Below, piece by piece: positions 13,901-25,111 of a DNA stretch of 64,000 nt; positions within the stretch are counted from its first letter, which is position 1; each line of letters begins with the position of its first letter. This DNA comes from Sipunculus nudus (lineage: Eukaryota; Annelida; Sipuncula; Golfingiida; Sipunculidae): assembly GCA_026874595.1 (NCBI GenBank), contig CM049311.1:77822453-77886452 (forward strand), read 5' to 3'. Both the position numbers and the translations under genes were made by a program. A model generated the notes under the pieces. It did no database searches and was not told where the DNA came from. It saw only the letters and a program-made list of their open reading frames with translations.

Positions 13901-15891
13901 TAAAAAAAATTTAATAGCTGTGCTAGGTATTGTCACTGTCGATAAATGTATTACGTTTCATTGAAATGTCTTTATTAGCAACGGAGAAGTTAAATGAGCC
14001 TAACAAAAAACTCTAATCTGGCTTGGTCATGGACAACGGTGGCCTGTGATCTTGACCTGTGGATTTCTGGTCCCCAAATCATAGGACGAAGTGGGGGTGG
14101 GAGGATTAATGACCACCTAAACAACACTTATTTGTAATATGAAAACAATCGAGTAAGTGGTTGCCCAGTTACAAAGAGTAAACAAAAACTTTAACCTTGG
14201 TTGGGGTCACTGTCCATAAATGTATTACGTTTCATTGAAATGTCTTCATTAGCAATGGAGAAGTTAAATGAGACTAACAAAAAAAAACTCTAATCTGGCT
14301 TGGTCATGGACAACGTTGGCCTGTGATCTTGACCTGTGCCTTTCTGATCCTCAAATCATAGGACGGGGTGGGGGGGATTAATGACCACCTAAATAACACT
14401 TATTTGTAATATGAAAACAATCGAGTAAGTGGTTGCCGAGTTACAAAGAGTAAACAAAAACTTTAACCTTGGTTCGGGTCTGTACAAATTGTTTTGGATC
14501 TTTTCAAAATTTGTCCAATTACTGGCCCAGAAATTAAATTATGTGAGGGTAATTGTTTGCCGAGTTATAAAAATAAACGAAACCTTTAACTTGAACTGGA
14601 TTGGGAACTAAACAAATTTTGTCTCATTATTAGCAAAGAAATTAAAATATAAAAAAAACATATAATAGCTGTGCTAGGTATTGCCACTGTACATAAATAT
14701 ATTACGTTAAATTGAAATGTCTTCATTAGCAATGGAGAAGTTAAGTGAACCTAACAAAAAAAACTCTTATCTGGCTTGGTCATGGAAAACGGGGGCCTGT
14801 GATCTCGACCTGTGGCTTTCTGGTCCCAGAATCATAGTTTGGGGGGGGGGGGGGGGGTTAACGACCACCTGTACAATACATATTTTTAATATGAAAACAA
14901 TCGAGTAAGTGGTTGCCGAGTTACAAAGAGTAAACAAAACTTAAACCCTTAGCTTGGTTGGGGTCTGTACAAGGTGTGCCTAATTACTGGTCCAGAAATT
15001 ATAACATGGTGAAAACTTTTATAGCTGTGATAGGTATTGTCCCTGTTCATCAGTGTATAAAGTTCAGTTGAAATGGCTTTATTAACAATTGAGAAATAAA
15101 CCTTTCAAAAAAAATTTCAATTGGCTTGTTTAGGGACAACGTCGGTATATGATCTTGTCCTTTTTGTCCCTAATTTATAGGAGGATATCTAACCCCCTAT
15201 GCAATACATATGGTCAATATGAAAGCGAAAGGGTCAGTGGTTGCCGAGATATAAAGATTAAACAAAACTTTAACCTGCGCTGCCTTATGATCTGTACAAA
15301 AGTTGTCAAATAACTGGCCCAGAAATTAAAATAATGAAAGTATAAGTGTTTGCCGAGTTTGAAAAAATAAACGAAACCTTTAACTTGAACTTGGTTGGGA
15401 TTTGTACAAATTTTGTCTAATTGCTAGCCCAGCAATTAACATATTGTAAAACACTTTCAATAGCTGTGCTAGGTATTGTCACTGTACATCAGGGTATTAA
15501 GTACAATTAAAATGTCTTTAGTAGCATTGCAGAAATAAGCCTAACAAAAAAACTTTAATCTGGCTTGTTCAGGGACAACGTCGGCCAGTGATCTTGCCCT
15601 ATTGGACCCCAAATCATAGGTGGGTTTCTAACCCGTCATGCAATACATCTGTTTCATATGAAAGCAATAGGGTCAGTGGTTGCCTAGTTATAAAGTGTAA
15701 ACAAAACTTTAACCTGAGCTGGCTTGGGATCTTTACAAAAGTTGTCAAATAACTGGCCCAGAAATTAAAATATGTGAGGGTATAAGTGTTTGCCGAGTTT
15801 GAAAGAATAAACGAAACCTTTAACTTGAACTGGGTTGGGATCTGTAATAATTTTGTCTAATTACTAGCCCAGCAATTAACATATTGTAAAA
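10940..15891. repeat. HOR block copy 3 (about 4952 bp)
   Basis: This is the third direct copy, again differing mainly in homopolymer lengths. The G-run near 11127-11142 is shorter and more interrupted than its counterparts near 1206-1232 and 6160-6190. The last ~55 bp (from about 15838, 'gatctgtaataattttg' instead of 'gatctatacaaattttg') already depart from the other copies, so homogenisation fades here. Confidence 0.9.
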
Positions 15892-18800
15892 CATCTTTAA
15901 TAGCTGTGCTAGGTATTGTCACTGTACATCAGGGTATTAAGTACAATTAAAATGTCTTTAGTAGCATTGGAGAAATAAGCCTAACAAAAAAACTTTAATC
16001 TGGCTTGTTCAGGGACAACGTCGGCCAGTGATCTTGCCCTATTGGTCCCCAAATGATAGGTGGGTTTCTAACCCGTCATGCAATACATATGTTTCATACG
16101 AAAGCAATAGGGTGAGTGATTGCCGAGTTATAAAGTGATCTTGACCTGTGGATTTCTGGTCCCCAAATCATAGGACGAAGTGGGGGTGGGGGGATTAATG
16201 ACCACCTAAACAACACTAATTTGTAATATGAAAACAATCGAGTAAGTGGTTGCCGAGTTACAAAGAGTAAACAAAAACTTTAACCTTGGTTCGGGTCTGT
16301 ACAAATTGTTTTGGATCTTTTCAAAATTTGTCCAATTACTGGCCCAGAAATTAAATTATGTGAGGGTAAGTGTTTGCCGAGTTATAAAAATAAACGAAAC
16401 CTTTAACTTGAACTGGGTTGGGAACTAAACAAATTTTGTCTAATTATTAGCAAAGAAATTAAAATATAAAAAAAAACATTTAATAGCTGTGCTAGGTATT
16501 GCCACTGTACATAAATATATTACCTTTAATTGAAATGTCTTCATTAGCAATGGAGAAGTTAAATGAGCCTAACAAAAAACTCTAATCTGGCTTGGTCATG
16601 GAGAACGGGGGCCTGTGATCTCGACCTGTGGCTTTCTGGTCCCAGAATCTTAGTTTGGGGGGGGGGGGGGTTTAACGACCACCTATACAATACATATGTG
16701 TAATATGAAAACAATCGATTAAGTGGTTGCCGAGTTACAAAGAGTAAACAAAAACTTAAACCCTTAGCTTGGTTGGGGTCTGTACAAGGTGTGCCTAATT
16801 ACTGGTCCAGAAATTATAACATGGTGAAAACTTTTATAGCTGTGATAGGTATTGTCACTGTTCATCAGTGTATAAAGTTCAATTGAAATGGCTTTATTAA
16901 CAATTGAGAAAGAAACCTTACAAAAAAAAGTTTCAACTGGCTTGTTCAGGGACAACGTCGGTATATGATCTTGTCCTTTTTGTCCCTAATTTATAGGAGG
17001 ATATCTAACCCCCTATGCAATACATATGGTTCATATGAAAGCGAAAGGGTCAGTGGTTGCCGAGATATAAAGATTAAACAAAACTTTTACCTGCGCTGCC
17101 TTATGATCTAAACAAAAGTTGTCAAATAACTGGCCCAGAAATTAAAATATGTGAGGGTATAAGTGTTTGCAGAGTTTGAAAGAATAAACGAAACCTTTAA
17201 CTTGAACTGGGTTGGGATCTGAACAAATTTTGTCTAATTACTAGCCCAGCAATTAACATATTGTAAAACACTTTTAATAGCTGTGCTAGGTATTGTCACT
17301 GTACATCAGGGTATTAAGTTCAATTAAAATGTCTTTAGTAGCATTGGAGAAATAAGCCTAACAAAAAAAAACTTTAATCTGGCTTGTTCAGGGACAACGT
17401 CGGCCAGTAATCTTGCCCTATTGGACCCCAAATCATAGGTGGGTTTCCAAACCGTCATGCAATACATATGTTTCATATGAAAGCAATAGGGTCAGTGGTT
17501 GCCTAGTTATAAAGTGTAAACAAAACTTTAACCTGAGCTGGCTTGGGATCTTTATAAAAGTTGTCAAATAACTGGCCGAGAAAATTAAAATATGTGAGGG
17601 TATAAGTGTTTGCCGAGTTTGAAAGAATAAACGAAACCTTTAACTTGAACTGGGTTGGGATCTGTACAAATTTTGTCTAATTACTAGCCCAGCAATTAAC
17701 ATATTGTAAAACACTTTTAATAGCTGTGCTAGGTATTGTCACTCTACATAAATATATTACGTTTAATTGAAATGTCTTCATTAGCAATGGAGAAGTTAAG
17801 TGAACCTAACAAAAAAACTCTAATCTGGCTTGGTCATGGAAAACGGGGGCCTGTGATCTTGACCTGTGGCTTTCTGGCCCCAAAATCATAGTTTTTTTTT
17901 TGGGGGGGGGGGGGTGATTAACGACCACCTATACAATACATATTTGTAATATGAAAACAATCGAGTAAGTGGTTGCCGAGTTACAAAGAGTAAACAAAAA
18001 CTTTAACCCTTAGCTTGGTTGGGGTCTGTACAAGGTGTGCCTAATTACTGGTCCAGAAATTATAACATGGTGAAAACTTTTATAGCTGTGATAGGTATCA
18101 GTGTATTAAGTTCATTTGAAATGACTTCATTAGCAATGGAGTAATAAGCCTAACAAAAAAAAACTTCATACTGGCTTGTTCAGGGACAACGTGTGCCTGT
18201 GATCTTTACCTTTTGGTCACTAAATCATAGGGGGTATTTCTAGCCCCCTATGGAATACATATGGTACATATGAAAGCAAAAGGGTCAGTGGTTGCCGAGT
18301 TATAAAGGGTAAACAGAACTTTAACCTGCGCTGGCTTATGATCTGTACAAAATCTGTCAAATTACTGGCCCAGAAATTAAAACATGTGAGGGTAAGTGGG
18401 AGCCGAGTTACAAAGAATAAACGTAACCTTTAACCTGAACTGGATTTGGATCTGTACAAATTTTGTCTAATTAATAGGCAAGCAAATAAAACATTGTAAA
18501 ACACTTTTAACAGCCGTTCTAGGTATTTTCACTGTACATAAGGGTTATAAGTTTAAGTAAAATGTCTTTATTAGCATTGGAGAAATAGGCCTAACAAAAA
18601 AAAGTTAACCTTGCTTGCCCATGGACACCGTGGGCCTATGACTTCACCTTTTGGTCCGAAAAATCATAGGAGGATTTCTAACCTGCTATGCGAAACATAT
18701 GTTTCATATTACAGCAATAGGGTCAGTGGTTGCCGAGATATAAAGAGTAAACAAAACTTTAACCTGAGCTGGGTTTGGATCTTTACAAAATTTGTAAAAT

Positions 18801-18985
18801 ATAATTTACAAAATATGGTAAAAACTTTTAATAGCTGCGCTATATATGTATTGTCACTGTACATCAGTGTATTAAGTTTAATTGAAATGTATTCATTTGC
18901 AGTGGAGAAATGAGCCTAACAAAAAAAAACTTTAACATGACTTGTTCATGAACAACGGGGGCCTGTTACCTTGACCTTTTGACTT
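15892..18985. repeat. Diverged edge of the satellite array
   Basis: Monomers continue but no longer in HOR order. Near 16137 the sequence jumps from the half-repeat ('gttataaagtg') straight into the tail ('atcttgacctgtggatttc'), skipping most of a monomer. Monomers after about 18050 differ more from the consensus. The last recognisable satellite text is near 18985, after which sequence is unrelated. Degenerate, unordered monomers at the rim of a homogenised core are usual for satellites. Confidence 0.85.
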
Positions 18986-19199
18986 CGACTAATTATGTCA
19001 TGGAAATGCAACACTCACAGGTTTGGCGGAGCCCACAGTGTATGTTTATTTGTAAGGGAAACATTCATCAAATTTGTGCATGTTATCTCAAACACCTACA
19101 TGCTAGGAGTACATTGAGAGTTAAACTTGATAGGGAGGCTAGAATGTATCATTGGCATAGCGTATTTACCCTCAGAAAGCTCTATACTTTTCCACGAAG

Positions 19200-20207
19200 G
19201 TGGGTTTGAAAATGTATTTGATGATACGGTGCACCTCAAAAGTAGGTGATCCCAACGCTAGAACTAGTTTTTTTTATGATTTTTAAGTGAAGATGATGTA
19301 GCTAATGAACACTTTGTCATGTATGATAATTTATTTCCCTCCAAAGCTATGCTTGTAAACCTAGGGATTAAAACCAGCCTGTGTAATATGGACAGAACTA
19401 TTAACAGAAATGGCAGCAGATTAATTGTTCTTTGCAAAAGTAACAGAACCAAAATAAACATAACTGAAAAAGGAAAATTTGCTTGAAATGACACCCATGT
19501 GGAAATGCGTATTAGCAGAAGATTAAAGTAAAATGATTTTGCATTTGAAATAACTTTTTAAATTGACAGTAAACTCATTGAATTCAGGGTATCCCAATTT
19601 GTAAATGTAAACCAAGAATAATTAGACAAACTTGCTGAAGATCTATGCCACACTCCTGTAACACCTACGGAGATAGTTGGAATAAGCAAAAGAAGTTTAT
19701 ATAGACAAAGGGAACAAAAATAACCAAAATAATGGAAAATGTGGTAAGCCATGGTTCGATAAAGATTGTGAGTCAAAAAGAAAAGAATACCTTCAAAATA
19801 AAATAAATTTAGAAATGTTAATATGCATGAAGCAAAATCATTTGTGGAACAAAAGGCTAAACAATACAAGAATTTTATCAAATGGATTTCTGAAAAGTAC
19901 TTTTCAAAAATGTACAACGAACTGTGAATCCTCAAATTAAGAGATTCCAAAAAAAAGATAGGAAAATTTTAAACAAAGCTAACTCTAAAAAGGAGACCAG
20001 GAGATGTAACATTAGACACTTTTGTAAAACATTTTAAGAAATTGAACAAGTCTACAACTGTAAAGAATGCTGAGATCGATGAAACATATGACCAAAGCGA
20101 AGTAATTAAACCATTAAATAAACGAATTTATAAACAATGACATTACTATGGAAGAAGTGGAATCATTAATCAGAAAACTAAAGAGTAACTGAATGTGGCT
20201 AGACAAT
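19200..20207 (+). pseudogene. LINE ORF2 remnant: endonuclease end and linker (5' part)
   Basis: Broken reading frames give a recognisable non-LTR retrotransposon ORF2. An endonuclease-like GDPNAR lies at 19245-19262 (GDFNAR in intact relatives). A stretch reading LGIKTSLCNMDRTINRNGS lies near 19360-19430, followed by PWFDKDCESKRKEY near 19749, then RRPGDVTLDTF and VKHFKKLN near 19990-20050. The segment ends in EEVESLIRKLK...LDN at 20207, which in this family sits just before the reverse transcriptase. Stops and frameshifts throughout make it dead. The upstream limit is unclear, and 18986-19200 may contain more of the endonuclease. The reverse transcriptase continues at 21851 after an inserted block. 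Confidence 0.8.
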
Positions 20208-21850
20208 TGTCCTCAGAGGGTCCGGCATTTCTGGTAGTGCGGTACTAGTTTACATATGGGTAAAATGTTTAGTTTATAATTTAAAAATATGACAAACAGA
20301 AAGAGGTTTTAAATCGATATATATGCATGAGGGAACAAAAATCCTGCTGGTTTAAATCGTATTTGAAGGTGCCCATTCACCTACCTTTTGAAAAAGAATA
20401 TATGTGATTTCCGGCTTCCTCTGTGTATATATTAATGATCTTAGGGTAATTCTAGTTATGAAAAGTTTTAAAAGGCCTCCGTGAAGGATGTATGAGCTTG
20501 TTTATCAACATGTTTGTAAACACAGCAAAGTTGAAAAACATATATAACCTATAGTAATAGGTTGCATATATGCGGAGGTAGAAAGGTCACTTGTTGCTAA
20601 ATGCCAATGCAAAGCCCTGGCTCATCCTACTTGCTGCTAAATGCTCATGTTGAATCTGTATTATTTTGTAGGGCCCCAACATTAAAAACCCGTTAATATA
20701 AACAAAACAAGCAACCTGTGTGCGCATGTATCCATGTTTTCTGGTCTATTTTTTTTTATAAAAGTTCCAAGGGACTACCTTTGTTTCATAAAGGTCACAT
20801 AGGTGTTTGGGCTCCTCAAAACATATGTCTGAAATGATGTGTGCAATACAAAATCACCGACTGTACTCTGGCGACCATGTTTGATTTTGAGCAAGTATGT
20901 TATTCAATAAGGATTGAGTCCTCATAGACAACAATCATCCCTGTGGATTTAAAAAAGATCAAGGGTTTTCTGCTTGCCACAGAAAATCTCCGATTATGAT
21001 CTGGCCACCATATTAGATTTTTGGTGGCTGTGTAATTTGAAGGGGATGGAGCCCTCATAGGTAACGATCATCCCTGCGAATTTGAGAAAGATCTATCACA
21101 TTAACTTATTGATATATTGCACGCGAATTTGATTTATTTATTTCTATTTATTTCAAAGATATTTTACCAGGATGGCCTATTCAGCACAATATGCTGATTA
21201 GCAATATGGTTCTGGGTCATATTAACATTTCATTTGTATACATATAAAAGGAAAATTTATGTAAAAAATGTAAAATGCTGTACATATAGCATGAAGATAA
21301 ATACGTGAATAGTACGCGAATTCCTACATAGAAGTCTAAGATAATTGTACACTCTAGGATATTAACTAAAACATATACAACAATATGCAAACGAGAATAT
21401 GACAATAGCAAACATCAGGTAAGTAAGTTTATATAAATTATACAATGTTCTGCTACATTAAACTCTGTAGAAGGGCTTAAGAAGTCTTTATAAAAGTCAG
21501 AAATCCAACTAAGTGGCAACTGATCTCTAAGACAAGGGCAAGAATAATATATGGCAAATATATGTTAAAATATACATCTAATTATAAAATGTTAGGTGGC
21601 GTCGATAAGGTGTTCACTATCCAAGGCTGACTTGAAAATCACTGATTGTGCTCTGTCCGCCATATTTGAATTCCAACAGTTCTGTAATTCAGTAGGTGTG
21701 GAGCCCTTATAGGTACAAATAAATCCTGTGAATCTGAGAAAGATCAAGCACATTCTTGTTGAGATATCGCGCGCGAAAGAAAGCGTCACTCACGGACGGA
21801 CGGACTGACAAGGTGATCACTATAGGGTAATGCTTTTCAAGCGAGGTTTT
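20208..21850. mobile_element. About 1.64-kb insertion nested in the LINE, made of dispersed repeats
   Basis: This block separates two pieces of one LINE reading. The left side ends in LDN (gacaat, 20202-20207) and the right side resumes with DN (gataat, 21851-21856), possibly a diverged target duplication. Inside are three diverged copies of one dispersed repeat, near 20848-20965, 20985-21110 and 21636-21800 (shared themes: 'aaaatc.ccgattgt.ctctg', 'gagccctcatagg', 'tgaatttgagaaagatc'). The last copy ends in 'gttgagatatcgc', a (GGAC)n run at 21794-21806 and 'ggtgatcactataggg'. A separate repeat lies near 21148-21215 ('accaggatggcctattcagc'). I see no coding sequence. Confidence 0.6.
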
Positions 21851-22690
21851 GATAATAACCTGAATGGGTTCATGAAAATAACTGCCCCAAGAAAATGTTA
21901 GAAATTATTATTAAATTTTAATCATTGTTCTCTACAGTGGGAGAATCCCAACAGACTGGTGTATTGGCATCATCCAACCAATACATATTTTTGCCCTGCA
22001 TTCCTTGATTGAACTGTACACACATAATAAGAAAAGGTTAAATTGTTCATTCATAGATTATAAAAAAGCTTTCCATTTGATAGATCATCACTCTTTAGCA
22101 ATGGCATTAATGGCAACACCATAAATGTAATATACAATCGGTATAACAATACAAAATCAATACAATGTAAAAGATGGGAAAATGTTGTCAGACTTCTTCA
22201 CTTGCAATATTGGTGTGCGCCTGGGTGAAAACCTCTCCCCATTACTCTTTGCTTTATATCTAAATGACTTCGAGTATTCTATAAGTCGCAGATATATCTG
22301 GGTTTTCTAGCAGACAAAATTAGAGGTAGCCTCAGTTATGATGACACTGAAGTGTTTCTCAGAATGTATGTATTACATTATGCCGATGACACTGTTGTAA
22401 TGGCTGAGACAGCTGAAGAACTACAGGCATCTCTGACTGCTGTATACAGTGATTGTAACAAATGGTACATGACAGTAATCATCAAAAAAGGTAACGTTAG
22501 GTCCTTCCCAACATTTTCTTTCGGAAATTACACACTGGAGATAGTGGATTACTATGTTTATGTAGGTACCACATTTAAATTCAACGGTTTATTCCACAAT
22601 GCAGGTCAGCAAAATCAAATTAGCTATGTATAGTCTAAACACAGGCGCACAAAAATTTAAACTGCCAATGGATATACAATCTCACTGTAG
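21851..22690 (+). pseudogene. LINE ORF2 remnant: reverse transcriptase (3' part)
   Basis: This is the continuation of the LINE at 19200. In order, in shifting frames: FMKITAPRKMLEIIIKF near 21869, IPTDWCIGIIQPI near 21950, RT motif A as FIDYKKAFHLID from 22050, motif B as GVRLGENLSPLLFALYLND from 22212 (R-L-G where relatives have R-Q-G), motif C YADDTVVMAETAEELQASL from 22379, then YTLEIVDYYVYVGTTF and AMYSLNTGAQKFKLPMDIQ, ending about 22690. The YADD catalytic residues survive, but frameshifts and stops break the gene. The C-terminal zinc-knuckle part is missing here. Clade assignment (Jockey, CR1 or I-like) would need a phylogeny. Confidence 0.88.
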
Positions 22691-23090
22691 GTCTTAAAAA
22701 CTGTTGGCCTACTTTTCTTCCATAAATAAAAACCCGCATATTTTTTTATGAATTTCAAAGAAATCATTTTGTTTTTGACCAATTGGCGTTTTAGTGCAAT
22801 CCAGCAATCAGCTTCTGTTCCCGACCAATCAAGTTGGTTATCAGTTATAAAGATACGCACAGCCCCGGCTGACTAACTACACTCATATCATGTAATAAAC
22901 TGCAATCAGTCACATCTGTAGCCGTGTTTCAAATACATTTATTATTAATATTTAATTTAACAGGTTCAAATTTATTACTTTATAAAAATAATACACAAAG
23001 TTGCCACAAGCCATATTTCAACCAAAGTTATAATTCTGTCTCGCTTTCGTGTCAACTCAGTGTGAATTCCTCAATAAAACCCAACTCATG
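22691..23090. other. Spacer with possible retroelement promoter elements
   Basis: No coding sequence. A 'gaccaat' box near 22836 is followed by 'ttataaagata' near 22845-22856. This could be a CCAAT plus TATA arrangement belonging to the DIRS-like element just downstream, but it could equally be chance. Confidence 0.25.
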
Positions 23091-23094
23091 GTGC

Positions 23095-23650
23095 AAGCGA
23101 GCAGAAGAGTAGCAAGGAACAAAATGACGCTCTCTTGCAAGAATTGGTAAGCCTTAATGCCACTGCGGAGACACCATATCGCAGAATTTGGAGGACATTT
23201 TGAACAAAATGTTGAGAAATCGCATGGATCGATGATGAAAAATTAGAAAAGAAACTTAAACTGTAGATGTTACCAAAAAACTGCGAGAATATATCATTGT
23301 GACCAGAGTCGATCCAGAGATCTGGTCGCAGCTTGCTAAACATACCAGGGCAAAGGATATTGCTTTGTCAAGAATACAAAAGCCCTTGATCAAGGGACTC
23401 GTACCCCTAGCCGAATTGACGGATCAACTGCTCAAACTAAACAAAGATGAGAAGTTAATACTGCTAAATGTTTAAAATTGGCTAAACACTCTTTCTCTCT
23501 TATCACCTCTGCCAACAACGAATTAAACAAACAGAGACGTAATCAAATAAAGGAGCACCTGACAGTGCCATACAAGCGTTTGGCTTGCCATGCTTCCCCA
23601 TTTACGAACAACATAGACCGTGAGGGATATAAATGAGACACACTAGAAAA
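23095..23650 (+). pseudogene. DIRS-like retrotransposon gag-type ORF fragment
   Basis: The best frame runs 23269-23475 and reads VDPEIWSQLAKHTRAKDI, then IQKPLIKGLVPLAELTDQLL, before a stop. After a one-base shift the reading continues as KLAKHSFSLITSANNELNKQ, then RRNQIKEHLTVPYKRL and ASPFTNNI to about 23635. Upstream scraps (DALLQELVSLNATAE, LEDILNKMLRNRMD) extend it to about 23100. The order 'EIW...RVQKPL.KG..PL..L.D.LL...LA.AN.ELN.RRR..I...L...YK.LC....P.T' is what I know from the first ORF of DIRS-type (tyrosine recombinase) retrotransposons in invertebrates. It is disabled by frameshifts. Neither recombinase nor reverse transcriptase was found nearby. Confidence 0.65.
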
Positions 23651-23689
23651 TGTCCGGAAGTCTGTATCAAAACGGGAATGTGAGAAATG

Positions 23690-24690
23690 TGTACACACAC
23701 CATCACACACACACACACCCTCACAGTCACAGAAATGACCGAAACACTTTGTGCAGGCTTAATCTGAGTACATACCTTGCTGCCAATAAGGATAGTGACT
23801 TATAAGATGCCCCTACTTTTGAATTAGAAGTAGATCCCAGTCAAACGTTTTGAGAAATAGTGGCACATGTGAAATGAAAAAAAAATGTATAAAACAATCT
23901 ATAACAAAAGCAAAGCAAACTTGCATTATACGCTCGTTGTGTATCTGGGGACCTCTGACATCATTAAATGTGCGTGATTTTTTTATGAAAATGTAATTCA
24001 GGAGATAAACTCTATTGGTTAATATGTTTACTGAGTTTCATGAAAATCCATAAGATATTTGGTAAGTCACCAAAGTTGGGTGACCTCTGACCTGATTAAA
24101 TATGCGTGGATTTTGTTGGAAATCAAAATTAGGCGATATATTATATCTAACTCGTAAGTTATCGCAGCGACACCACTAGTGGCCTTGTGACCTGTGACCT
24201 AATTAATTATGCGGGGATTTTGCCTATAATCGAATCGGGTGAGAAAATCTATGGTTCAGTAGTTATGGTGAGTTTTGTGAAAATCAGTCAAAGCCCTGGC
24301 TAGTTATCGCAGCGACAATCAAAGTTAACGGACTGACGGACAGATGGATGGACGGAGGGACTGTGGGTATATACCATAAAACGTCCAGTTCTAGACCTGC
24401 TACTCTAATAAGAATTAGATCGCAGTAAAATTTTCGAGTATCGCATCGCATATGAAATGTAAATACTTTGTATAATAAAATCATAATAATCCATAAATCA
24501 TTCAAGTGTGACCAAAACCTGATCACCTCTGGCGATTCAACAAATGCACCTGCTACTACAATTAGAAATATATCCGAATAAAACTTTTGAGATATCGCAT
24601 CGCATAAAATTGTTTACGGACGGACGGACAGACGGATGGACAGAGCTGATCACTATATCCCCCGCTCCGCTGAGGCGGGGGATAATAAAG
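23690..24690. repeat. Diverged tandem repeats and (GGAC)n-terminated dispersed repeats
   Basis: A short (CA)n tract lies at 23696-23717. Three diverged ~120-bp tandem units start near 23950, 24079 and 24188, each opening with 'gacct(c/g)tgac...attaa.tatgcg.ggatttt' and two ending in 'agttatcgcagcgac'. A second family runs about 24540-24690: 'ttgagatatcgcatcgcat', a (GGAC)n run near 24617-24629, 'tgatcactata', then a hairpin cccccgc/gcggggg at 24659-24681. The same (GGAC)n plus 'gatcactata' ending occurs at 21794-21830. Confidence 0.6.
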
Positions 24691-24839
24691 TTAGCAACAG
24701 CATCGCAGCCGCCAGCTACCGCAATACTGCTGATGTCGAAAACAGTAGTTTTCACCCGAAAGCTCAATGCTACAAAATCTAATCAACACATGAAGAAAAA
24801 GAGATCCCACATTACAAAGGAAAGGGACATTTTTTAGCC

Positions 24840-25111
24840 CATGCGAAACAGCACCACAGCAAATACCAACCCTATGTTAAAAGAGAGAGGGGGAGAGGAA
24901 CCGCTGGAGATACTTGAGAGCCAGCCAAAAAAAAGGAAAAAACATTTTAACTCTACTAAACATGAGTAGCATAGTCAGGCTTGCTGACAAAGATCTTGGC
25001 AGAAATACAAAACCACAACCGGCAGATGCTAATAAAAAGCAAAAAAAAAGTCCTCTGTTTCGACCAGGGGCGTCTCGAGAGGATCCGCTTACCTGGCGGG
25101 CCACTAATTAA
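24840..25111 (+). pseudogene. Lysine-rich open fragment, possibly retroelement-derived
   Basis: Two overlapping frames are open, one reading SQPKKRKKHFN and the other (24914-25111) ending SPLFRPGASREDPLTWRATN before a stop. The basic composition and Gly/Arg/Pro-containing end resemble the tail of gag-like proteins of DIRS elements, and a DIRS-like gag lies 1.2 kb upstream in the same orientation. This is weak. It may be unrelated, and I would not call it a gene. Confidence 0.25.

Larger units (their letters stand above)
1..18985. repeat. Satellite array with higher-order repeat structure
   Basis: The first 19 kb is one tandem array. Landmark strings such as 'gtggttgccgagttacaaag', 'tagctgtgctaggtattgtc' and 'gtcttcattagcaatggaga' recur throughout on the same strand. 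Monomers are about 268-483 bp. Each begins with two related ~110-bp half-repeats (gttgccgagtt...taaac...cctttaac...ttggg...tacaaa...ttgtc...aatta) followed by a ~250-bp tail. There are two monomer classes: one has a G-tract near its end and is followed by 'gaaaacaatcgagtaag', the other has 'aggaggatatctaacccc' and is followed by 'gaaagcaatagggtcag'. No long open frame exists. Recurring short open frames need GTG starts and I regard them as noise. I cannot name the satellite family. The array is cut by the left edge of the window. Confidence 0.95.
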
